Shown piece by piece: positions 1-9,500 of a stretch of 19,576 nt of DNA; positions within the stretch are counted from its first letter, which is position 1, and each line of letters starts with the position of its first letter. This DNA comes from CAMEON01 sp964427175 (GTDB taxonomy: Bacteria > Bacillota > Clostridia > Oscillospirales > CAG-272). The notes below the pieces were generated by a model. The model saw only the letters and a list, made by a program, of their open reading frames with translations. It was not told the DNA's origin and made no database searches. Location of the stretch: assembly GCA_964427175.1 (NCBI GenBank), contig CAYRTP010000026.1, forward strand, positions 1 to 19,576, written 5' to 3'. A program made the translations under genes and the position numbers.

Positions 1-762
1 GGGAAGAATTTCCCCATCCGAAACCGACTCATCAGCGGCCTTTCCCAGGGAACCGTCGTGGTGGAGGGTGACCTCCGCTCGGGCTCCTTGATCACGGCTA
101 AAACCGCCATTCTCCAGGGACGGGATATCTATGCCTTCCCCGGAAATGTGGGGGAAACCAATTCCGCCGGCACCAACAAGCTCATCAGCGACGGCGCGGC
201 CATCGTGCTGTGCGCCCGCGACGTGCTGGAAAACTACACCTTCCTGTACCGCGATGCCCTGGATATGCCCCGCCTGCTTCGGGCTGAGACCCGCTCCGAG
301 CCGGATGAGGATCTCCTGGCACGCCTGGGCGTTTGCGTCCGCAACTTTCCCGTGGGAGGCGAGGCCTCCCGAGCCAAATTGGCTCCCACTCCCGAGGAGC
401 AGAATTCCCCGGGCGTATTGTTCGATCCGTGTCCCCCGTCCAAATCCCGCGTGGAACCGAGAAAAGACTCCGATTCCCGCCGTAAGGCACCTGAGAGCAG
501 TGCCGCCCCTGCCCGTCCTGCCCCGCAGGCTTCCCCTGCCCCTAAAGCTCCTCCCCATGACGATGCCTCGGGACGGATCCTGCAAAGGCTGACCGATACA
601 CAACGCCGTATCTTTGATGCACTCCCCCTGGATCATTCCGTCTCCATCGATCAGATCACCCGCGAGGGCTTTTCGGTGGGAGAGGTCATGGCCGCCATGA
701 CCATCCTGGAGATCCACGGGCTGACGGTCACCCTCCCCGGCGGGCTTTATGCTAGAAAATAA
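1..762 (+). CDS. dprA: DNA-processing protein DprA, 3' part (5' end outside window)
   Basis: DprA/Smf binds single-stranded DNA and helps load RecA during uptake of transforming DNA in the cytoplasm. The frame is open from base 1, so the start lies upstream; a GTG at 58 is internal. Visible motifs of the Rossmann-like core are FPIRNRLISGLSQG at the very start, SGSLITAKTAILQGRD and FPGN, then TNKLISDGA, all typical of the family. After the core (to about codon 110 of the visible part) comes a Pro/Ala-rich, charged linker of roughly 80 residues, then a C-terminal winged-helix domain (last ~60 residues, from about ILQRLTDTQRRIFDAL) ending in LPGGLYARK. The core and the DprA-type winged helix make the call secure. 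The long linker is less conserved and probably flexible. It is followed 33 bases later by topA, the usual Bacillota order. Confidence 0.95.
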   Translation, partial: GKNFPIRNRLISGLSQGTVVVEGDLRSGSLITAKTAILQGRDIYAFPGNVGETNSAGTNKLISDGAAIVLCARDVLENYTFLYRDALDMPRLLRAETRSEPDEDLLARLGVCVRNFPVGGEASRAKLAPTPEEQNSPGVLFDPCPPSKSRVEPRKDSDSRRKAPESSAAPARPAPQASPAPKAPPHDDASGRILQRLTDTQRRIFDALPLDHSVSIDQITREGFSVGEVMAAMTILEIHGLTVTLPGGLYARK

Positions 763-795
763 TCGAAAATTGTAATCGAAAGGAATATAGATCGT

Positions 796-3120
796 ATGGC
801 AAAGACGAACCTGGTCATTGTGGAGTCGCCTTCCAAGGCGAGTACCATCAAGGGCTACCTCGGCTCTAACTATAAGGTCATTGCTTCGGTGGGTCACGTC
901 CGCGACCTGCCCAAGAGTACCCTGGGTGTCGATATTGAGAATCATTTCGCCGCCCACTATATCAACATCCGCGGAAAAGGCGATATCATCAAGGAGATCA
1001 AGAAGGAAGCCAAGAACGCAGGCAAGGTCTTCCTGGCAACCGACCCTGACCGCGAGGGTGAGGCCATTTCCTGGCACCTGGCCGCCGCACTGGGCATCCC
1101 CGTGGATCAGATTCAACGCGTGACCTTCAACGAGATCACCAAATCGGTGGTCAAGACCGCCATCAAACAGCCCCGTCCCATTGATATGCAGCTGGTCAAC
1201 GCTCAGCAGACCCGCCGCATCCTGGACCGTATCGTGGGCTATAAGCTGTCCCCCTTCCTGTGGAAGACGGTACGGAGCGGTCTGTCCGCAGGCCGCGTGC
1301 AGTCGGTGGCCACCAAGATCCTGGTGGACCGTGAAAACGAGATCCGCGCCTTCAAGCCCGAGGAATACTGGACCATTGACGCGACCCTGCAGACCCCCGA
1401 TAAGAAGACCTTTAACGCCCGTTTCTACGGCGACCATAAGGGCAAGATCCGCCTGACGAATGAGGAAGCCGCCATGAAGGTGGTCCGCACCGTGGAGGGG
1501 AAGCCCTTTACCGTGGATTCCATCAAGCGTTCCACCCGTAAGAAGAACCCCGCTCCCCCCTTCACCACCTCCACCATGCAGCAGGAGGCCTCCCGTAAGC
1601 TGAACTTCCAGTCCCAGCGTGTCATGCGCGTGGCCCAGGAGCTGTACGAAGGCGTGAACCTTGGCGCGGAATTCGGCGGCGTACAGGGTTTGATCACCTA
1701 TATGCGTACCGACTCCCTCCGCGTCTCGGCCGATGCACAGGCCGCCGCCGCTACCCTGATCCGTGAGAAGTACGGCGAGCGGTACTACCCCGAGTCTCCC
1801 CGCGTTTATAAGACCCGTGCCTCTGCCCAGGATGCCCACGAAGCCATTCGTCCCGCCCGTGTGGAGATCGAGCCCGCTATGGTCCGTAAGCAGCTTTCTT
1901 CGGATCAGTACCGTCTCTACAAGCTCATTTGGGAGCGTTTCATCGCCAGCCAGATGGAATCCGCCGACCTGGCAACCCTGACGGTGGACCTGGATTCCTG
2001 CGGCTATATCTTCCGTACCAGCGGCTATACCGTGACTTTCCCCGGTTATATGGCCGTCTATGAGGAGTCCATCGACGAGGGCCACCACGCCCCCATGGCC
2101 GATGAGCCCGAGGAGCAGAAGGACCTCCGTATTCCTCCTCTGAACGAGGGCCAGGTTCTGAAGTCCGAGAGCATCGACCCCAATCGCCACTTTACCGAGC
2201 CTCCTCTCCGCTATACCGAGGCATCCCTCATCAAGCTCCTGGAGGAGAAGGGCATCGGCCGTCCCTCTACCTTTGCCACCATCATCAGCACCATCACTTC
2301 CCGCGGCTACGTCAAGCGGGAAGGCAAGTCCTTGGTGCCCACCGAGCTGGGTGAGGTGACCAATACCATCATGATCGACAATTTCTCCACCGTTGTGGAT
2401 GAGCAGTTCACCGCCCGCATGGAGGATGAGCTGGATAACATCGAGGCGGGCGAGGTCGATATGGAAACGGTGCTGACCCGATTCTGGAACAGCTTTGAAA
2501 AACAACTGGTCGCCGCCGAGGGAACCATTGGCAATATCAACGTCACGGTGCCCGTGGAGGCTACCGACATCGTGTGCGATAAGTGCGGTGCCCAAATGAT
2601 CGTCAAGAACGGCCGTTTCGGTAAGTTCGCCGCTTGTCCCAACTATCCCACCTGTAAGAACACCAAGCCTTTGACCCCCGCCGCCGATCCGAACGCCGAG
2701 GAAAAGCCCGAGGCGACCAAGACCGAGGTCGTTGCCACGGACATGGTCTGCGAGAAGTGCGGTGCCCCCATGGTGCTTCGTACCGGCCGTTACGGTAGCT
2801 TCTATGCCTGCTCGGCTTATCCCACCTGCAAGTACACCAAGCCCAAGACCCGTGACATCGGCGTGGCCTGCCCTAAATGCTCGGCCAAGCTGGTTATGAA
2901 GAATGGCCGGAATAAGACGGTATTCTACAGCTGTGAGCGGTACCCCGAGTGCGATTTCTCCTCCTGGGATATGCCCACCGCCGAGAAATGCCCCACCTGT
3001 GGGCAGATGCTCTTCCGTAAGAAGGGCAAGGCACTCCTGATCTGCCACGATAAGGCCTGCGGATATTCCCGCGAGACCGAGCCCGAGGCGCAGGAAATAG
3101 CACAGGATGGGCAGGAGTAA
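796..3120 (+). CDS. topA: DNA topoisomerase I (type IA)
   Basis: Relaxes negatively supercoiled DNA by transient single-strand cleavage. The 774-residue product has a TOPRIM domain at the N-terminus (IVESPSKA at about 8-15 with catalytic Glu9; DPDREGEA at 83-90 with the Mg-binding Asp pair). The active-site tyrosine is Tyr302 in GLITYMRTDS. The C-terminal 180 residues carry four CxxC-based zinc ribbons (CDKCG, CEKCG, CPKCS, CPTCG, each with a second cysteine pair, the second pair being CPNYPTCK, CSAYPTCK, CERYPEC and CHDKAC), which help bind single-stranded DNA and RNA polymerase in relatives. The ATG has an AGGA element at 781-784. The stop is three bases before trmFO, so the two are probably co-transcribed. 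Full length with all key residues present. Confidence 0.98.
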   Translation: MAKTNLVIVESPSKASTIKGYLGSNYKVIASVGHVRDLPKSTLGVDIENHFAAHYINIRGKGDIIKEIKKEAKNAGKVFLATDPDREGEAISWHLAAALGIPVDQIQRVTFNEITKSVVKTAIKQPRPIDMQLVNAQQTRRILDRIVGYKLSPFLWKTVRSGLSAGRVQSVATKILVDRENEIRAFKPEEYWTIDATLQTPDKKTFNARFYGDHKGKIRLTNEEAAMKVVRTVEGKPFTVDSIKRSTRKKNPAPPFTTSTMQQEASRKLNFQSQRVMRVAQELYEGVNLGAEFGGVQGLITYMRTDSLRVSADAQAAAATLIREKYGERYYPESPRVYKTRASAQDAHEAIRPARVEIEPAMVRKQLSSDQYRLYKLIWERFIASQMESADLATLTVDLDSCGYIFRTSGYTVTFPGYMAVYEESIDEGHHAPMADEPEEQKDLRIPPLNEGQVLKSESIDPNRHFTEPPLRYTEASLIKLLEEKGIGRPSTFATIISTITSRGYVKREGKSLVPTELGEVTNTIMIDNFSTVVDEQFTARMEDELDNIEAGEVDMETVLTRFWNSFEKQLVAAEGTIGNINVTVPVEATDIVCDKCGAQMIVKNGRFGKFAACPNYPTCKNTKPLTPAADPNAEEKPEATKTEVVATDMVCEKCGAPMVLRTGRYGSFYACSAYPTCKYTKPKTRDIGVACPKCSAKLVMKNGRNKTVFYSCERYPECDFSSWDMPTAEKCPTCGQMLFRKKGKALLICHDKACGYSRETEPEAQEIAQDGQE

Positions 3121-3123
3121 GGT

Positions 3124-4446
3124 ATGAGTCATATTAACGTGTTTGGTGCGGGCCTGGCGGGCTGTGAAGCCGCCTGGCAGGCCGCCCAAAGGGGCGTTTC
3201 GGTCACCCTTTACGAGATGAAGCCCCATAAATACACCCCCGCCCACCACAGCGAGGGCTACGCCGAGCTGGTCTGCTCCAACTCCCTGCGCTCCGACCGC
3301 GTCACCAACGCCGTCGGACTCCTGAAGGAGGAGCTTTCCCGCATGGGCTCCCTCATCATGGAGGCCGCCCGCGCCACCCAGGTCCCCGCAGGCTCCGCCC
3401 TGGCGGTGGATCGGGAGAAATTCTCGGCCTATATCACCGAAAAGATCCAAAACCACCCCCTCATTACCGTGGTCGAGGAGGAGGTCACCGAGCTTCCCAC
3501 CGAAGGGATCACGGTGGTCGCCACAGGTCCTCTCACCTCGGATGCCTTTGCCGATTGGCTGAAGGCGAACCTGGTGGGGGAGGGACTCCACTTCTTTGAT
3601 GCGGTGGCTCCCATCGTGGATGCCTCCACCATCAATATGGACGTGGCCTTTTTCGCCTCCCGCTACAATAAGGGCGACGCGGACTATATCAACTGCCCCA
3701 TGACCAAGGAGCAGTACGATGCCTTCTACAACGCGCTCGTTACCGCCGAGGAGGCCCAGCTCAAGGACTTCGATAAGGACCTCAAGGTCTTTGAGGGCTG
3801 TATGCCCGTGGAGGTCATGGCCAAGCGAGGCTACGATACCCTGCGGTACGGTCCCCTCAAGCCCGTAGGTCTGGTGGACAGCCGTACCGATGCCCGCTCC
3901 TTCGCCGTCGTCCAGCTTCGCCGTGAGGACGAGGAGGGAAGTATGTACAACCTGGTCGGCTTCCAGACCCATCTGACATTCCCCGCGCAGAAGCGGGTAT
4001 TCTCCATGATCCCCGGCTTGGAAAACGCAGACTTCCTTCGCTACGGTGTCATGCACCGCAATACCTACCTGCCCTCTCCCGAACTGTTGGATGCAGACTA
4101 CCGCCTCCGAAGCGGCTACGCTGACGGTCAGGTCTACTTCGCGGGTCAGATGACCGGCGTGGAGGGCTACATTGAGTCCACCGGTTCGGGTTTCGTGGCC
4201 GGACTGAACGCCGCACGCCGTGCCCTGGGACAGGAGCCCATCCTGTTCCCCCAGATCACCATGATCGGTGCCATGGCCCACTACATCAGCCACGGCGGCT
4301 TGGGGGATTTCGTTCCCATGAACGCCAACTTCGGCATCATCCCTTCCCTGGACCACCGCGTCAAGGGCGGAAAGGTAGCCCGCTACGAGGTCTACGCCGC
4401 CCGCGCCCTGGAAGCCATCGACGGGATGCTGGAGATGGTGAAGTAA
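3124..4446 (+). CDS. trmFO: Methylenetetrahydrofolate--tRNA-(uracil-5-)-methyltransferase TrmFO
   Basis: A folate- and FAD-dependent enzyme that makes ribothymidine (m5U54) in the T-loop of tRNAs, the Gram-positive alternative to SAM-dependent TrmA. The product is 440 residues, normal for the family. The FAD-binding GAGLAG lies at residues 8-13 (FGAGLAGCEAAW). The two family cysteines are present: Cys51 in LVCSNSLRSD and Cys226 in EGCMPVEVMA, matching the positions known in the Bacillus enzyme. A C-terminal FAD-contact segment reads GQMTGVEGYIESTGSG. Its ribosome binding site (AGGAG, 3114-3118) lies in the end of topA, and only three bases separate the genes, implying coupled expression. The topA-trmFO order is common in Bacillota. 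Confidence 0.98.
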   Translation: MSHINVFGAGLAGCEAAWQAAQRGVSVTLYEMKPHKYTPAHHSEGYAELVCSNSLRSDRVTNAVGLLKEELSRMGSLIMEAARATQVPAGSALAVDREKFSAYITEKIQNHPLITVVEEEVTELPTEGITVVATGPLTSDAFADWLKANLVGEGLHFFDAVAPIVDASTINMDVAFFASRYNKGDADYINCPMTKEQYDAFYNALVTAEEAQLKDFDKDLKVFEGCMPVEVMAKRGYDTLRYGPLKPVGLVDSRTDARSFAVVQLRREDEEGSMYNLVGFQTHLTFPAQKRVFSMIPGLENADFLRYGVMHRNTYLPSPELLDADYRLRSGYADGQVYFAGQMTGVEGYIESTGSGFVAGLNAARRALGQEPILFPQITMIGAMAHYISHGGLGDFVPMNANFGIIPSLDHRVKGGKVARYEVYAARALEAIDGMLEMVK

Positions 4447-4712
4447 GGGAGCGCAAGGGCTCTGCCATTGACCCGATTAAGGACCCTTTGCAAAGGGTCC
4501 TTAAGAATCCCCGAAAACCTTGAAACTTGAAAAATGGGGGATTGCTGCAATAAAAGTATCCCCGATTCTTCCATGCCCCAACGGAACCCGCCCAATCGGG
4601 TCGGGTTCCGGGCTCACAAAAGTTTTTAATCCATCCGCGTTTATTAAAGACCTTTGCGAGCACCGCACCGCGGACGGGGTTTTCCCATTACATCAGAAAG
4701 GAAACCAAACGT
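4447..4712. other. Structured intergenic spacer between trmFO and plsX
   Basis: This 266-base stretch has no credible gene but several inverted repeats. They are an imperfect hairpin at 4454-4470 (CAAGGGC / GCCATTG, one mismatch); a perfect palindrome at 4477-4504; an outer pairing of AAGAATC (4503-4509) with GATTCTT (4564-4570) that encloses GGGGAT (4537-4542) paired with ATCCCC (4558-4563); and a 9-bp stem at 4582-4590 / 4602-4610. No stem is followed by a clean T-run, so a simple intrinsic terminator is not obvious. A weak promoter-like pair (TTGAAA 4527-4532, AATAAA 4549-4554, spacing 16) could serve plsX, but I would not rely on it. The plsX ribosome binding site AAAGGAAA is at 4697-4704. 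It could be a mobile or repetitive intergenic element or a leader RNA. Confidence 0.6.
4477..4504. repeat. Perfect 28-bp palindrome
   Basis: The two 14-base arms, beginning TTAAGGACCC and ending GGGTCCTTAA, are exact reverse complements with no spacer. It begins 30 bases after the trmFO stop. As RNA it would form a long stem with at most a tiny loop. It may act as a rho-independent-like stop or RNA-stabilising hairpin, or be one copy of a genome repeat. The palindrome is seen directly; the role is inference. Confidence 0.75.
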
Positions 4713-5717
4713 ATGAAACTGATTATTGATTGCATGGGCGGCGATAAAGCCCCCCTGGAAATGCTGAAGGGCGTGATCGATGCCAAGGCCGAGCTGGGCG
4801 GCGAATACCTGCTGGTCGGCCACAAGACTCAGCTGGAGGACCTGGCGCGGGAAAACGGCCTGGATCTCTCGGGTTTTGAGATCCTCCACGCCGAGTCGGT
4901 CATCACCATGGAGGATGAATCCATGGCCTTCCGCGAGAAGAAGGACTCGTCCATGACCATGGCCCTCCGCGCCTTGGCCAGCGGAGAGGGCGATGCCATG
5001 GTGAGCTGTGGCAACACGGGAGCCCTGTTTGCGGGCGCGTCCCTGACCGTCCGCCGTATCCGCGGCGTTCACCGCGCGGCCCTGGCGGCCATTCTGCCCT
5101 TCCAGCCCCCCGTTTTGCTGTTGGACTGCGGTGCGAACGTCACCGTCCAGCCCGATTTCCTGGTTCAGTTCGCTACCATGGGCTCGGCCTACATGAAGGC
5201 CCTCTACGGCCTGGAAAAGCCCCGCGTGGGCCTGCTTAATAACGGCACCGAGTCCCATAAGGGTACTCCCCTCCAGACCGATGCCTACCAGCTTCTGAAA
5301 AATTGCCCCGATATTCACTTCGTGGGCAATGTGGAGAGCGGATCCATCCCCTTCGACGTCTGTGACGTACTGGTGACCGACGGCTTTACGGGCAACGTCC
5401 TGCTCAAATCCCTGGAGGGCATGGGTAAGCTGGTCATGACCCGCATGAAGGGGATCTTCTACGCCACCCCCCTCACCAAGCTGGCCGCGCTGACCGTCAA
5501 AAAGCCTTTCATGCAGTTCAAAAAAGATTTCGACGTGAAGGAGCACGGCGGAAGCCCCATCCTGGGCCTCCGTAAGCCCGTCATCAAGGCCCATGGCTCC
5601 TCGGATGCCAAGGCATTCAAGTCGGCCATCCGCCAGGCTATCCGTTTTGCCGAGTCGGGTGCGACCCAAACCATCGAAACGCTGTTGGGCGACGAAAACG
5701 CCCCGGGGAAGGAGTAA
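4713..5717 (+). CDS. plsX: Phosphate acyltransferase PlsX
   Basis: Converts acyl-ACP and phosphate to acyl-phosphate, the acyl donor for PlsY in the first step of phospholipid synthesis; a peripheral membrane enzyme. The 334-residue product opens with the family signature LIIDCMGGDKAP, and carries VSCGNTGALFAGA, LLNNGTESHKGTPLQTDAY, FVGNVESGSIPFDV and VLVTDGFTGNVLLKSLEG, all characteristic. The ATG follows AAAGGAAA (4697-4704) at a normal distance. The next gene, rnc, starts four bases after the stop. In Bacillus fabD, fabG and acpP lie between plsX and rnc; none is present here, so acyl carrier protein must be encoded elsewhere. An open frame on the opposite strand across this gene is a codon-usage shadow. 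Confidence 0.97.
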   Translation: MKLIIDCMGGDKAPLEMLKGVIDAKAELGGEYLLVGHKTQLEDLARENGLDLSGFEILHAESVITMEDESMAFREKKDSSMTMALRALASGEGDAMVSCGNTGALFAGASLTVRRIRGVHRAALAAILPFQPPVLLLDCGANVTVQPDFLVQFATMGSAYMKALYGLEKPRVGLLNNGTESHKGTPLQTDAYQLLKNCPDIHFVGNVESGSIPFDVCDVLVTDGFTGNVLLKSLEGMGKLVMTRMKGIFYATPLTKLAALTVKKPFMQFKKDFDVKEHGGSPILGLRKPVIKAHGSSDAKAFKSAIRQAIRFAESGATQTIETLLGDENAPGKE

Positions 5718-5721
5718 GTCC

Positions 5722-6468
5722 ATGCCCCGTGAGCAAGCCATGACCATTTCCCGTGAGCGTAACGCCGCCTTCGAGCGGTTGGAGGCCGCCATCGGGTACA
5801 ATTTCAAGGACCGTTCACTGCTCCGCCGTGCCATGACCCATTCCTCCCATTCCAACGAGACGGGAGAGCGCAACCATCACCTGCTTTGCAACGAACGCCT
5901 GGAATTCTTGGGCGATTCGGTGCTGTCCATCGTGGTCAGCCGTTACCTGTTCACCACCTACCCCCAGGAGGGCGAGGGAATCCTCACCAATATGCGGAAG
6001 GACGTGGTCTGCGCCGAGGCGCTGGCCCGTTACGCCCGCCGTATCGGCATCGGAGATTGCCTGTACCTGGGTAACGGCGAGGAGCTTTCTGGCGGCCGTG
6101 ATAAGGAAAATATCCTTGCCGATGCCTTTGAGGCACTTTTAGCCGCCGTCTACTTGGATGCCGACGATCAGGGCATGGAGATTATTTCCTCCTTCCTGCT
6201 CCCCCTGGTGCAGAAGGACCTGTCCGAGCTGGTTTCCCGCGGCATTGACGGTGACTTCAAGACCCCCCTCCAACAGCTGGTCCAGCAGACCGAAGGGGAC
6301 GTGCTGGAATACGTGCTCATTTCCGCCGAAGGTCCCGACCACTGCAAGACCTTTGAGGTGGAGGTCCGTGTGAACTCCAACCCCTGCGGCCGAGGGATCG
6401 GATCTTCCAAGCGCAAGGCCGAGCAGGCCGCCGCCAAAGCCGCGTTGAAGGTGTTCGGCATTTGTTGA
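5722..6468 (+). CDS. rnc: Ribonuclease III
   Basis: Double-strand-specific endoribonuclease that processes rRNA precursors and some mRNAs. I place the start at ATG 5722, preceded by AAGGAG at 5709-5714; the frame stays open further upstream, but that part overlaps plsX and is not RNase III-like. A second ATG at 5740 is possible but less well placed. The 248-residue product has the catalytic domain signature NERLEFLGDSVL, with acidic catalytic residues Glu61, Asp65, Asp134 and Glu137 (ILADAFEALLAAVYLD). A double-stranded-RNA-binding domain follows at about 179-245, with the typical SSKRKAEQAAAKAAL end. Four bases separate it from plsX, so co-transcription is likely; smc follows 46 bases on. 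Confidence 0.97.
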   Translation: MPREQAMTISRERNAAFERLEAAIGYNFKDRSLLRRAMTHSSHSNETGERNHHLLCNERLEFLGDSVLSIVVSRYLFTTYPQEGEGILTNMRKDVVCAEALARYARRIGIGDCLYLGNGEELSGGRDKENILADAFEALLAAVYLDADDQGMEIISSFLLPLVQKDLSELVSRGIDGDFKTPLQQLVQQTEGDVLEYVLISAEGPDHCKTFEVEVRVNSNPCGRGIGSSKRKAEQAAAKAALKVFGIC

Positions 6469-6514
6469 CAGTGAACCCACCCGTGTTTCCAAATAAACCG
6501 ACAGGAGAACGTCC

Positions 6515-9500
6515 GTGTACTTAAAATCCATAGAACTACAGGGCTTTAAGTCCTTTCCCGACCGCACCAAGCTGATCTTTGTCCCCGGCCGTAAGGGGAA
6601 AGACACGGTAGCCGAGGGGGAACATCCCAACGGTGTCACGGTCATCGTAGGCCCGAACGGGAGCGGTAAATCCAATATTGCGGATGCCATGCGATGGGTG
6701 TTGGGTGAGATCTCCTCCAAGACCCTGCGAGGCAGTAAAATGGAGGACGTGATTTTCGGAGGAGCCGACAGCCGCCGCCCCATGGGCTACGCCGAGGTGT
6801 CCGTGACCTTCGATAATACGTCCGAATTCGGCAAGCTGGAATGTCCCTATGACGAGGTGACGGTGACCCGACGCTACTTCCGCGCGGGGGAAAGTGAGTA
6901 CCTCATCAACCGAAAAGCCGTCCGCCTCAAGGATATTTACGAATTGTTCCTGAATACGGGTATCGGCCGTGACGGATACTCCATCATTGGTCAGGGCCGT
7001 ATCGCCGACATGGTGTCCCGTAAAAGCGAGGAACGGCGAAGCATTTTTGAGGATGCTTCGGGTATCGCCAAATACCGTGTCAAAAAGAATGAGGCCGAGC
7101 GCAAGCTCTCGGCCACCGAAACCAACCTGGTCCGTGTCCGCGATATCTTCACCGAGGTGGAGGCCCAGGTCGGCCCCCTGGAAAAGGAGGCCAATAAGGC
7201 CCGCAAGGGTATCGCCCTCCTGGAAGCCAAAAAGCGGGCGGACATCAGCCTGTGGCTCTACGATACCGAGCATCTGAGCCGTCAGATCTCCGAGGCAACC
7301 GACCTGCGTAATCACGCGGATTTCGATCTGAAGCAGGCCGAGGATACCATGCAATCCCTGGATGTCCAGCGGGAGCGTCTGACCGAAATGAGCCAGGGTA
7401 GCCGTGCCGCTTCCGAGGAGCTGCAGAATCGGATCACCGAGCTCACCGCTGCCCAGCATAGCCTGGATAGTCAGTATCGGGTCACCGAGACCACCATGGC
7501 CCACACCGAGGAGCTGATCGCCGCCGCGGGAGAAGCCCGCGTTACCCTGATGCGTCAGCTGGAGACCGACCAGGCCGAGTTCAATGCCCATCGGGCACGA
7601 TGCACCGAGCATGGCGAGAGCCTGGCCAAGTTGGAAAGCGAATCCGCCGAGAATACCGCCGAGATCGATGCGCTGACCCACAAGATCGAAAAGCTGACCG
7701 ACCTGATCGACCGGGCCGCCGAGGATATCTGCATCCGCGAACAGGAGCTTTTGGATATCCGCGTCAGCCTATCGGTGCTGGAATCCGCCCGCAATTCGGA
7801 CAGCGACCGCAACAGCGGGATCCTGTCTGAGATCGAAGAATACGAGAACATCTCCCGCGCCCTGCAAAAGGAGGTAGACAATTACCAACGCGTGGTGGAT
7901 GGGTATAACGAAAAGATCCAAGCCATTACCCAAGAGCTCACCGAGGCCGACGAGCGTCTCACCGCCATGAACGAAGCCTACGGCGAGCTTCACGAAAAGC
8001 GTAACTCCACCGTCCTGCGACGGGATTCGGTGGTCCAGCGCATCAATACCTACCGTGCCATGGAGGCCCAGCTTTCGGGCTACGCCGACGCGGTGAAATT
8101 CGTCATGAAGCAATATCGGGAAGGGAAGATCACCGCCTTTGGCGGCCGCCCCTGCGGGAAGATCTATGGTCCTCTCTCCCAGCTGATCTCGGTAGAGCAG
8201 GCCTACGTCACCGCCGTGGAGACAGCCCTGGGCAGCAGCCTGCAGAACATCGTGGTGGAGGACGAGGACACCGCCAAGGCCGCTATTTACGCGCTGAAGC
8301 GGGCCAATGCGGGCCGAACCACCTTCTACCCCCTGTCCTCGGTCCGAGGGACCAATGAAAGCAACGAAATGCGTCAGGCGGCAGGCTATGCGGGCTACAT
8401 CGCCGTAGCCGATACCTTGGTGTCCTGCGATGACCGCTACCGCGGCGTGCTGTCCTTCCTCCTGGGCCGCACCTTGGTGTTCGACAACATCGACAACGCC
8501 ACCGTCATGGCCAAGGCCCTGCGCTACCGCGTCCGTGTGGTGACCCTGGACGGTCAGCAGATCAACGCGGGCGGTTCCTTTACGGGAGGCTCGACGGGGC
8601 AAAAGAACGGCTCTCTGTCCCGTGCGGCCGAGATCCGCCGTATGGAAGGCGATCTGACCGAGCTGGAGCGCAACGTCACCGAGGCCGAGAAATCCTTGAC
8701 CGACCTGCGCGAGCAGATCAAGCGGGTTGACGAGGAGAAGAACTCCCTGGAGGATAAACGGGACCTGATCCGCGTCCTGATGGCAGGCGAGCAGGAACGG
8801 CTCAACCGTGCCAAGGCCAATTTGGATGCCAACGAGACCCTGCTTACCCGTGTCAAGGAGGATTCCGAGCAGATCCTCCGTCAGAACGAGCAGAACGAGG
8901 AGAGCATGGCCTCCCTCCGCGCTGAAGAAAAGACCTTGGACCATGCCGTAACCGAACTGCGCCAGCTCCGTACCGATAAAGCCAACGAGCAGGGCGAAGC
9001 CGAGGACCGCGTGGACCAGCTGGAAACCGAGCGGACCCGCCTGCTTATTGAGATGTCGGCGGTCCGTAAGGATATGGAAACCGAAGAAGCCCTTTCCCGT
9101 ATGTGTGAGGAGCGGATGGCGGTTTCCGAAAACGATATCCGTGTCAGCGACGAGCGGGTAGCCGCCCACAGGCAGAAGCTGAAGATCTCCGCCGAGGACC
9201 AGACCGAAAACCGCCGTCTCTACAAGGAAGGTGAGCGCACCATGGCCACCCTCATTACCGACCGCGCTAAGGCCGAGGAGAGCAATGCCGCCTACGAAGC
9301 CAAGCTTAACACTCTGAACCAGCGTATCCGTGAGCAGATGGACCATAAGGCCAACCTGGTCCAGGCACTCACCACGGCAGAGGCCAAGCTGGAGCATTTG
9401 CAGGGAGAAATGGACAAGCTGTCGGGCAAGCTCTGGGATGACTACGAGCTCAGCCGAGCCGATGCCCAGGCTTTGGGCTATCCTGCCGTTACCTCCGAAA

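Noticed and set aside
5593..5721. Upstream extension of rnc overlapping plsX
   Set aside because: Extra residues are Arg/Pro/Ser-rich out-of-frame plsX translation; the ATG at 5722 has a proper ribosome binding site.
4644..5873. Antisense frame of 409 codons opposite plsX
   Set aside because: Codon-usage shadow; no motif and no ribosome binding site, while plsX is certain.
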